This document shows, in pieces, positions 29,216 to 37,453 of a stretch of 37,453 nucleotides of DNA. Position numbers and translations under genes: made by a program. Numbering within the stretch: position 1 is the first letter of the stretch; each line of letters starts with the position of its first letter. The notes under the pieces were generated by a model. It was not told the DNA's origin. It ran no database searches and saw only the letters and a program-made list of their open reading frames with translations. Source of the DNA: Fragilaria radians (taxonomy: Eukaryota > Bacillariophyta > Fragilariophyceae > Fragilariales > Fragilariaceae); contig CAAAJI010000431.1 of the NCBI GenBank assembly GCA_900642245.1, positions 8,070 to 45,522 of the forward strand, written 5' to 3'.

Positions 29216-29519
29216 CAACCGGAAATCCATCAATTCAGTCTCTTTGGCAACAACTCTCTGGCTTTCCTAAGTCTAGATCACAATTGCCATCTTCCGAGAG
29301 AGCATTGCACTCAATAGAGATCAGAAATGATCAAAGGAGTGAAACGGTTTATTTTGCACCACAGGAAACTCAAGACATATCACCTGCTACAACTAGTAAG
29401 GATCACAACATTCAAGAGTCCCCTCAGATTTCCGATGTAATCCATCCAAATGTCAGTCAATATGGACGTCAATGTCGCATCACTACCCGTACGCAGGAGA
29501 GTCAAGAGTAACAAGCCAA

Positions 29520-29757
29520 CAATCTTGTAGCATATTCAGCATACTATCATGCATTGCATGAAGATGATTATCAAATCCAAGAGGACATGGGCGATCCAAT
29601 AGCATTCCTTGCCCGCACTAATGCTGACACCATGCACTTTGACCAAGCTATGAAGCAACCTGACAAGGACAAATTTGTCAAAGCCATAGTTCAAGAAGTA
29701 AATCACCATTTTGATCTCAACCATTGGAAATTGATTCCACGATCTGAAGTACCTTAG
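29520..29757 (+). pseudogene. copia B RT amino-terminal stub
   Basis: DPIAFLARTNADTMHFDQAM, KQPDKDKFVKAIVQEVNHHF and HWKLIPRSEVP are the conserved entry to the copia RT domain. The text stops here; none of the polymerase motifs (including the xxDD box) is present downstream. Confidence 0.7.
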
Positions 29758-29809
29758 GGAATCGTTTTGTGATTGTGAAACTAAATTTCCTAGAAAAGTC
29801 TACCTGTCC

Positions 29810-30468
29810 TTATATACCATATGCGGTACATCAATGTGCACGTTTTAGTAGCGATCCACGTATCACTCATGGTGAGGCAGTCATACGTATTGCCAGATAA
29901 TTGAAATCAAGACGGAAAGAAGGTTTGATTCTTGATCTACAAATTAACAAATCAATTGAAGTATATGCTGATGCTGGTTTTAGTGGCAATTGGAATAAGG
30001 TATCAGCATGTGAAGACCCATCAACAACAAAATCACGTACTGGTTTCATTATGACTTTTGTAAATTGCCCCGTTGCATGGTCATCTAAGTTGCAAACACA
30101 AGTAGTACTTAGCTCTACTGAAGCTGAGTATGTAGCTCTCTCACAGAGTTTAGGTGAAGCTATTCCAATCATGCAACTCCTACAGGAACTCAAAAGTCAC
30201 AAATGCATATATCTACTCTAATGAACCCAAAGTCAATTGCAAGGCATTTGAAGACAACTCTGGGGCGCTGGAAATTTCTAGATTACCAAAGATGCGCCCA
30301 AGAACTAAGCACATCAATCGTAAATATCGCTATTTTCGTGAATTTGTGTGTCTAGGAAAGATACATGTATATCCCAGCTCAACAAAGGATCAAATTGCAG
30401 GCATATTGACAAAGCCTCTTCCTCAGAATGACTATTTGAAAGATACTGCATTTTTAGTTGTATACTAA
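29810..30468 (+). pseudogene. copia B RNase H
   Basis: The connection region YAVHQCARFSSDPRITHGEA leads into SIEVYADAGFSGNWNKVSAC (catalytic Asp), TKSRTGFIMTFVNCPVAWSS, VVLSSTEAEYVALSQSLGEA (catalytic Glu), and in a second frame from ~30215 CKAFEDNSGALEISRLPKMR (Asp) and PRTKHINRKYRYFREFV, ending DQIAGILTKPLPQ. One frameshift near 30215 separates the halves; otherwise the catalytic residues are all kept. Confidence 0.8.
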
Positions 30469-31805
30469 AATTAAAGCTACAATCATCATTGAACCAGGGA
30501 GTGAGGGAATACACATATATTCCGCGCTTGACCAATTTTTGATCTTCTCTTGAAGTGAAACTTCAAATTATTCAGAATGTTCTGTAATGTGTGGACTACA
30601 AAGAATAAAAGGAAACACATTAGTGAGGTTTGGACCAACTAACCTCAGAATAGTTTACCTTAAGAATTACTAATGGAAAATGAAATATATTTACTTAAAC
30701 AGTTGGGTTAGACAATAATGTCCAACATCAATTATTCAACTCAAATACTAAACCCATAGGTTAGTTAATTAAGCTAACAGTGCGGTTAAAAAGGCCTATT
30801 GAAAATAGGGATCATTTACAAGTGCCAAATTACACTCCAGATTCACTGGAAATTTCATTGATCAAGATAGAATCCTTGGAGGGGTTGAATCAGTCAAGTT
30901 CTGCAACTAAAAAGTATTATAATGAATTGAATTACCCTTCTATCACCTATAGGATACTTTCTACAGGCCTAATTGGTGGCATAGTGCGCTTCGCTTATGA
31001 TATTCATATTTTTACATTTTTCTTATATATTTTTAATTCACATAATTTTATATTGTTACTCTATCATTCCTTTATTTTAGCCTGCTCCTATTTTAAAGGA
31101 ACTAGTATCTGCTTCGCTCAATGCTTTGTAGATAAGATTCAGTAAAGGATCCTACCGCAGATCCAGCTAGAATCCCACACTTTATTTTTTGCAATGCAAT
31201 CCATCATGCCAATAAGCCCGAGTGCATAGAAGTGGAGTAATTTAGAAATATTCAGTGTTAGCAATCAAAGGAAAGCAATGCAAAAGTCAGTTTGTGAATA
31301 AAAAAAGTTCTGATAGCTTCCAACATTAAAGGAAGTGACGCACCACGATATAGAATGAATCATGTAAATCTTTGCAGACAAATAATTTAGAATGCTGTAG
31401 TGTGATATGATTAGATACGTTCAAGCTTGGCATTGATCATTAGAGAAGCTTGTGGAGTGAATAGAGACATAAACGAAGCATGCTGTAAGGATTCATACAA
31501 ACTATTCCACCAATTAAAACTCTTCAAACTCTCTGTCCAACAATTATTCTTTGAAAATTTTAACCTTTGGTGAAGACATTCTTGATTTGGAACAATCTTT
31601 TGTCTCCTCTAATATAACAATAGCTTTGGTATTGATGGATGATGTACAAAATAGGTTGGAATACTTGGCATACAGACAGCCATACAATCTTGAATTCTTG
31701 TTATGTGAAAAGTTACTCAGAGTCTTCACAGGGAGTTTCTAATTCAACATATTAATGCAATAATGCAATTACTAAGATATCTATCTCAAAAGATACAGCC
31801 TCAAT
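30469..31805. other. non-coding region after copia B
   Basis: It may include the copia B 3' LTR at its left end. There is a small hairpin TTGAAGT-GAA-ACTTCAA at 30550-30566. A + strand frame from a GTG at 30780 (121 codons, with NYTPDSLEISLIKIESLEGL) has a natural-looking first half, but no ATG and no recognised family. Confidence 0.35.
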
Positions 31806-32348
31806 TCATTCCTTTTGAGTGAACTCATAACATTTCCCTTCTACTTCAGCCAACTCATTCGAAGTAACAACTGTATCGTCCTCCCACAAGTTTTCGGATA
31901 GAACAAGGCCACCTTTTCCAACTTGAAAATGCTGGTACAGCATAGAAAGAAAAGCAATCGTAAAGACGCTCATTACTATATAGCCCATTGCAATGTTCAC
32001 AAAACCGAATGCAAATGCTGAGAAAAAAGTTGCGATGGAAAAAGCGTATAGTTTGCAACTCTGAACAAAGCCAGTGATTGCGACCATAATTGTTGCCAGT
32101 AACATCATTTTTGCGGCAGCGTAATCATTACCACCTCCATATGGGTCATCGGTTCCAAAGCAGGCACTAAAGAAGAAGATGACGCTTGTGAATGCTGCCA
32201 AAAGAAAGAATAGTACCCTACACAAAATATGCAGACAATAATTACCATTACAAAGATCTCTAGAGTCCGTATTTGATGGAGAGGATATTAATTTCATATG
32301 AGCTGATTCATATTGAGCTGCATTTGGTTTGGAGAAATCCATCATCAT
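31806..32348 (-). CDS. four-helix membrane protein, hypothetical
   Basis: The ATG ORF encodes 180 residues. An N-terminal polar ~38 residues is followed by four hydrophobic segments: VLFFLLAAFTSVIFFFSACF, AKMMLLATIMVAITGFV, FSIATFFSAFAFGFVNIA and IVMSVFTIAFLSMLY. A loop GTDDPYGGGNDY lies between helices 1 and 2, and an acidic C-terminal tail (LWEDDTVVTS, LAEVEGKCYEF) ends the protein. I recognise no named family; the topology recalls small tetraspan proteins. It is a stand-alone gene with clean reading and no transposon similarity. An additional 5' exon cannot be excluded. Confidence 0.6.
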   Translation of the reverse strand: MMMDFSKPNAAQYESAHMKLISSPSNTDSRDLCNGNYCLHILCRVLFFLLAAFTSVIFFFSACFGTDDPYGGGNDYAAAKMMLLATIMVAITGFVQSCKLYAFSIATFFSAFAFGFVNIAMGYIVMSVFTIAFLSMLYQHFQVGKGGLVLSENLWEDDTVVTSNELAEVEGKCYEFTQKE

Positions 32349-32408
32349 CCTTGTCGGTTTTCGAAATTAGAACAATTGTTGACCGCGATGTGAGATTTTC
32401 TCAAGTTT

Positions 32409-32491
32409 GTTACTCCCCACAGGCATCCCTCCGGGTTATCACTTCACAGTGTTACTCCCACAGGCTTACCTCCGGGTTATCACTTCACAGT
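32409..32491. repeat. 41-42 bp tandem duplication upstream of the membrane-protein gene
   Basis: Two adjacent units share GTTACTCC(C)CACAGGC and CCTCCGGGTTATCACTTCAC; they differ by one base of length and two or three substitutions. They lie 60-140 bp upstream of the minus-strand start at 32348, so they could affect its promoter or 5' UTR. Confidence 0.8.
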
Positions 32492-32511
32492 TGACGTCAC
32501 GTCACTAGGCT

Positions 32512-35500
32512 CTAAGCACCACTCATCTCATTAATCTACTAAGCTGCCATATTGATTAACTTCATACGTAGTGACAAAGTTATGTTCGCTTTTATCTCGT
32601 AACCTTTTGTTGGAGAAATTGCAACCTCGACATCCTAAACCAGAGTGGACAGTGGCACTGCACTACCGCACCAGAAATTGGATCCTACAGTGAACTCTGA
32701 TTTTCCTTTACAGTGACACCAAAAGAATCCCCTGCCTACTCATTGCTGAATTGTTGCAACCACAGATTCAAACTCTTCATTCTCAACAATGCAACTTGTT
32801 GGTTGGCAATGTTGCTCTAGCTCTGGATATACTGTAGCTACACACTATAGATGATAATCTATAAGCATAATCATATTCAAAGGAATTTCCTTGTTATGGT
32901 ATTTTTTGAGGCCATTCAGGATTTTTAGGTTAATTCCAGACAGGTTTTCAGCCTAAGACAACTGAAACTCATTTGGTACAATATTTAAAACAGATTTAAT
33001 TTTGAGCAGTTCAAGGAACTTACATTTTCATTCCATTTCTCTTGTGGATGATCAACCAGTTGTATAGCATTAAAAATGTCAAGAAATGTGTGTGCTTACA
33101 AATTGTAGCTTGTCCCTTAATTGTCTGCAAAAATCCCATGTACCAATAATTTGATCAATTAACAGGGAATGTGATGACAAAACAGTCGTATGGCTAGCAT
33201 AGACCAAGTTAGGCTTCCTTGCATGACTACAAGTTGTGAAACAGTTATCTCCTATAGCCCAAGCAACATTTGCATAATCGTTTCCATAAACCTGGAGAAT
33301 TCAATGCATGGATTCTTTGTGAGATTGAGCATCTAAGTGTTCTTTATCTGATAAATCCAGCATGATTTGCAAGTATCTGGAGACTTGCTGGATATGATGT
33401 AGATATATTTAAGAAGTTGGTACTATGGGATCTCTAGCCATCAAAATCAAGGCAAACTGGAGACTTGCTGGATATGATGTAGACATAGTTAAGAAGTTGG
33501 TAATATGGGATCTCTAGCCATCAAAATCAAGGCAAACACATCAGGAAATGATTCCTTGATTTTTTCATGCAAGTTGTTACTTTCGCAACCCTCTCATGAG
33601 CGTTTCAATAGAAATTGGTCACAGTTGCGTCTACTTTCTTACCAATACCTTTTATGAAGGTTAAGTAGTAGCACATTTCACAATCCATTCCATCCAATGA
33701 AATAAATTGGCTACCTCCTTGCTAAAGAAATGCAATACTAACCCCTAACACGATAAGAAGACAAATATGTCTCCATCAACATTTCTCATGATTAAAATGA
33801 TACTACTCCTCAAACGACTATTCATTAGTATCGTAAAATGCAATATTTAGGTTGAAAATGTTGTTGGCTTCTTCAGAAATTTTGATGATTTTAAGAAAAC
33901 TATAGGTCTTCCTTAAGACCAATAAAGCTTCTGTCTCATTCCCTATTTTCATGGGACATGAAACCATCTGTTGTCAACTTTAACTTGATAAAACTCAATC
34001 GTAAGTTAAGAGTTGCATTGAACTGTTTCTACACTTATTCTTAGAAATGCATGTCCAAAAGGATGGAGAATGGCTCCATTAGAGCCATATGGACACAATC
34101 TCAGCCTATCCACAGGGTATTGGATTGCATGGAAGTATAGAGCTTGATATTCGATTGCTCTAAAAGAAAATTTATTCATTTGAAGCCTTTTTTCTTGACT
34201 ATTTTAAGGGATACTTATTTCAGGCTCTCTGGCTGCTTCTGTCTAAATAGTTCTTTCCTCAGCATGTCGTATTAATTACTCTTGAGATTCAGAGTGTATG
34301 CAAGTCATAGTGAAGGCTTGAAAACTGAATATTGATTTGCTATTCCTACTTTATGAACTGCACAATATCATTGCATTTCCGACTCTCGCTGCGCAATTAT
34401 TTGACCCGTGCTTTATGAATGAATGAGGATACAAATGTCAGGGGAATCTAAACATCAAGCTGTACATTACAATTTACATATTTGATAAATTTACCACTTT
34501 AAAAGTCCTAGCTTAAACTAAATTTAACCGGGAAAATGCAGAGTAATAATATACATGTTCCAAAGTCAGTTGAATAAAATATTTTTTTACAAATTCTTTA
34601 TAATAATTTTCAACATGTAGTGTGTATGAAGTAATAGAATTAATCAAAATGCTTGCAGGCCATGCAAAATATCAGGGTTTACCAAAGCACAAAAGACATT
34701 ATTTGGGAATAAACAGTAGCAAAAGGTTTCACCATGTAATTTCATCGAATTATTGTTAGATTGATTGAGGGCTTGAAATCACAGAACAAATGATGGATAC
34801 TACAATGTAGCATCTAAATAAAAAGTATCAACCACAATTAGTATGCCGCAATCATCATAATACACTTACAAAGAGTTATAAAGTCAAATGATCATAAGCA
34901 GAAAATAAACGTGTCTTTGTCTTTCCTTCAACAATATGTATTTGGAGAATTTTTGAAGCATTGAGTTTATTAAAGATAACGATCCCAATATATTCGAATC
35001 AGGACCACACATTTTCAAGGCTTTAAGCGATATTTCTTGCTGCGAGTGTAACAGATTGTTGCGGTTGATTTGAGAGTATTTGATTCAATGTAGCTGTATC
35101 ATGAATTGTACTGCAACTCTTACATTATTTAAAACTATGACCAGCATTTCTTCGCTTCCTCTCATGACAATCTCCATTGTTAGGCATTGCAAGGAAGCAG
35201 TAGAATTGCACAGTGACTCTTTTAGAGGCCCAATCATAGGGCCACCAGCAGCATAACTACACTGCAGATCAGCATGATCTTCGTATATTCACGTGCAGCT
35301 TGATAGCATCTATGCTGTCATACAGACATTGGACACCATTTAGCAGATTTTGACAAGTTCTTCGCCTAGGAAATGTATTAATGTACCGGAATTAGTGGTG
35401 CCATTTGACTGCAAGTGAAATGTAGAGAACAAATATATTCTCCACATTTTTATTTCTATTCACGGATATGAAAAATTTGAATGTTCAGTAGAAACATACT

Positions 35501-36073
35501 CAACATGAACTCATCTTTTATTACTCTATTATCGGGTCACTTGATGTGCCCTTGTGAAATGTTCATCTAAATATCTATTTGGTTGGTAATTTTGCAAAGT
35601 GAAGTAAATATTTCTTTCCAGCAGGTAGAAGTAGTCAGGATATTTGCAGTTACGCTTCCTTGTGGGAGGGATAGAATTAAAAGTAGCACAATAGAAGAAG
35701 CAAACAGCGGCAATAACATTTAGAGTAGGACAAATAGGAGTAGCAAACAGAGACAAGAGTATTGTTGGCATATTGTATATAGCCAGACACCTTGCACTAG
35801 ACTTGTACAAAAATTTGAGGGTTTGACAATCAGTTTTCAATTCTATTCAAAAGTAGCATCACTGCTGCTACAAGGTAGTAAGTAATCCTACAACAAAAAT
35901 ATTTATTGAAGCCCAGTCAAATCAAACCAATCATTTCACATTGGGTGCATAGCATTAAGGGGATCAAAATAATTCCAAATTATTATATATGTAATTAAAT
36001 GCAATTGATAATCAAATTGCAGCATCTGCAACCAAGCAAAATTGACAGCTAAATCAAAAATGGATAGAAGTTG
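32512..36073. other. long non-coding AT-rich region
   Basis: There are no supported genes in ~3.5 kb apart from an 80-bp tandem duplication (33378-33537). The frame at 35529-35840 (-) starts from TTG and has no recognisable motif. The 35150-35350 part is less AT-rich, but I could not read a coherent protein from it. Confidence 0.45.
33378..33537. repeat. 80-bp tandem duplication
   Basis: Two adjacent 80-bp units starting TGGAGACTTGCTGGATATGA (33378 and 33458) differ at three positions. Neither encodes a supported protein. Confidence 0.9.
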
Positions 36074-37195
36074 TTACCTGTTGTCAGGCATGACTTCTCC
36101 TGCTATAGGGAAAGCTTGTTTTTGAGACATATGAATGGCATGTTTCATGGTTTCTATGCTGCCTAGGATATCCCTTTCAGAGCCAAAGCTTGGAACTAAT
36201 ATAGGCCACCAATGCAGACCAAATGTACTTCCACCATTCATTTGGTGTGCTCGAAAGACATCTTGAGTGACAAATTCAATTACAGGTGTATTCTTTTTGC
36301 AAAATATGGCATTGACTAAGCCAGCACCATGAGGTCCTACAACCAGTCTTGCTTTGGAGAATGTTTTCTGGACAGTATCTAGACCTTCCTCACCAGTCAT
36401 TGTCACAACCTTGAGCTGTAATTCAGTTGACATTTTCAGTACAAGCTTTTCATGGATATCTAACGGAATGTCACGTGATACTCCTGAATGGGAGCGGAGA
36501 TATACCACTGCCAAACCCATTTGTTCTTCAGAAGGAAATGATGTTATATGCAACCTTTTGTGAAGACAAGTCCAATCTGGGCGCTTCCAATTTAAAGTTA
36601 ATACTGTTTTTGCAGCAATTGGCTCATTCAGTATCAAAATCCGGCTGTTGTTGATTCCCATGGCAGAGGACCATGAATGAACAAAGGGAGGTAATTTTTC
36701 CTTCTGCCTCTGAAAAATGAAGTAAACATCTCCTTGTGGTTGAAGTGAACACATATGATTTAACATAGCTGCGGCATGCCAAAGGTTTTCAATAAAGCCA
36801 GATGCAACAGCAACTTTTTCAAAATGTTGTAATGTTTGATTTGGTCTTGGAAGGAGATATTGAGTTTCAATTTCAAAGTCTCCTACAATATAGGGCGGCC
36901 AAAAGCACAATTGGTTGGAAGTGAAGAATCCCATATTAAAATTTCTCCAGTCATTCTTTGGTCCAGGATACTCTTGTCCCCAGTTTGGAATAATCAGGAC
37001 CTCTTGACTTTTGTTGGCTGTGGGAAATAAGTACAATGATGCATCATATTCTCTTGAGCAAAGTGTTTGGAGTATAGTTGATCCGTTCCAATTTAATATT
37101 GATTGTGAACGTATAATACCTGGAGTAAATTCTGGAAATTCAACATTCTGACACCACAATTCTGCTAGATTTGTGTAGGTTTGGAGGATAAATAA
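36074..37195 (-). CDS. family 61 glycosyltransferase (DUF563), 5' exon missing
   Basis: GT61 enzymes transfer sugars such as xylose, arabinose or GlcNAc to glycans or proteins in the ER/Golgi. The diagnostic motif is GPHGAGLVNAIFCKKNTPVI plus EF near the C-terminus, preceded by ARLV. Other support: WGQEYPGPKND, LWHAAAMLNHMC (where the family has a W-H-F/A-hydrophobic stretch), VYLRSHSGVSRD and HEKLVLKMSTELQLKVV. The frame has no ATG at its start: coding-like text extends upstream (LQTYTNLAELWCQ) to about 37195, where CTGCAG on the minus strand could be a splice acceptor; an in-frame stop lies at 37238-37240. The signal anchor and start are therefore probably in an upstream exon beyond or near the window end. 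The frame ends PDNR; a CAG/GTAACA donor-like site there leaves open a further 3' exon. Confidence 0.7.
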   Translation of the reverse strand, partial: LFILQTYTNLAELWCQNVEFPEFTPGIIRSQSILNWNGSTILQTLCSREYDASLYLFPTANKSQEVLIIPNWGQEYPGPKNDWRNFNMGFFTSNQLCFWPPYIVGDFEIETQYLLPRPNQTLQHFEKVAVASGFIENLWHAAAMLNHMCSLQPQGDVYFIFQRQKEKLPPFVHSWSSAMGINNSRILILNEPIAAKTVLTLNWKRPDWTCLHKRLHITSFPSEEQMGLAVVYLRSHSGVSRDIPLDIHEKLVLKMSTELQLKVVTMTGEEGLDTVQKTFSKARLVVGPHGAGLVNAIFCKKNTPVIEFVTQDVFRAHQMNGGSTFGLHWWPILVPSFGSERDILGSIETMKHAIHMSQKQAFPIAGEVMPDNR

Positions 37196-37202
37196 CTGCA
37201 GC

Positions 37203-37325
37203 CGTATACTAACGCCAAGTTTTATGCGAGACGTATACTAATTGGAACAAAACCGTATACTAACGAAAAAATAATAACTAAAAGCGTACGCTAACGGCAG
37301 AAAATAATAAAAAGCGTATATTATC
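37203..37325. repeat. five-copy CGTATACTAAC motif array
   Basis: CGTATACTAAC or close variants start at 37203, 37232 (CGTATACTAAT), 37254, 37285 (CGTACGCTAAC) and 37315 (CGTATATTATC), 22-31 bp apart. They lie immediately upstream of the GT61 exon, in the inferred intron or promoter. The array may be a degenerate minisatellite or a cluster of binding sites. Confidence 0.7.
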
Positions 37326-37453
37326 TGTTTTTAACCAATGAAATGATGCCAATAATAAATATTGCCCAATCAAGAATCGAATTGATATTTCCTTTTGTCC
37401 ATCAACCCAATCACTCGAAAATTAAAGATGCGTGAAAACGAATAACTTGTTGT

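Larger units (their letters stand above)
26829..30468 (+). mobile_element. degenerate Ty1/copia retrotransposon B, RT deleted
   Basis: Gag, zinc region, protease, integrase C-terminal part, the first ~70 residues of RT, and RNase H follow in copia order on the + strand, broken by many frameshifts. Nearly all of the RT polymerase domain is missing between 29757 and about 29815, although RNase H and its flank are well preserved. LTRs could not be paired. A purine-rich GGGAGTGAGGGAA at about 30495-30508 may be the polypurine tract. Confidence 0.85.

Noticed and set aside
30780..31145. + strand frame with NYTPDSLEISLIKIESLEGL
   Set aside because: There is no ATG and no recognised family, and the second half becomes AT-driven hydrophobic residues. 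It is mentioned only in the regional note.
35529..35840. minus-strand 103-codon frame
   Set aside because: It starts at TTG and has no motif or coding-like composition.
1..37453. CRISPR arrays, bacterial operons, ribosome binding sites
   Set aside because: The window is eukaryotic by gene content. The tandem repeats found are contiguous or coding, with no repeat-spacer pattern.

Overview
The window looks like nuclear DNA of a diatom (stramenopile alga). It is AT-rich and gene-sparse, with long non-coding stretches. It holds several degenerate Ty1/copia polyproteins of the type common in diatoms, a secreted protein built from Pro-Thr-Lys repeats, ribonuclease-inhibitor-type leucine-rich repeat (LRR) genes, and an aminotransferase with a signal peptide followed by an ASAFAP-like plastid-targeting motif. 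The lineage is inferred from these traits; the species cannot be named from the sequence.

Layout. 1-449: end of a broken Ty3/Gypsy integrase, followed by a candidate LTR. About 1085-3615: three diverged copies of a long non-coding repeat. 4892-6361 (-): intact LRR gene. 6530-7985: a DNA transposon with 16-bp perfect terminal inverted repeats, carrying a broken OTU-protease-like gene and a pogo/Tigger-like transposase remnant with no catalytic core. 8287-8472: tyrosine-recombinase C-terminus with a mutated key Arg. 9342-9477: a tRNA-like element bracketed by inverted repeats. 11551-12841 (-): second LRR paralogue, broken by a frameshift. 13339-16558: degenerate copia element A, with a 121-bp MITE and 11-bp target-site duplication just downstream. 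17442-20909: small membrane ORF and a kynurenine/glutamine-type aminotransferase. This locus is duplicated across a 20-N gap, which is most simply two allelic contig ends that were not merged. 21473-22200: another copia RT relic. 24641-26521 (-): PT-repeat secreted protein. 26829-30468: copia element B with most of its reverse transcriptase deleted. 31806-32348 (-): four-helix membrane protein. 36074-37195 (-): GT61 glycosyltransferase exon, whose upstream flank carries a five-copy short motif array.

Likely functional host genes are the LRR protein at 4892-6361, the aminotransferase, the PT-repeat protein, the membrane protein at 31806-32348 and the GT61 enzyme. They do not form an evident pathway. 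The rest is mostly transposon debris and non-coding sequence. The best candidates for something new are the TIR element with OTU cargo, the tRNA-like inverted-repeat cassette, the three-unit non-coding repeat and the short MITE. Introns were not modelled beyond one inferred splice acceptor, so exon limits are approximate.
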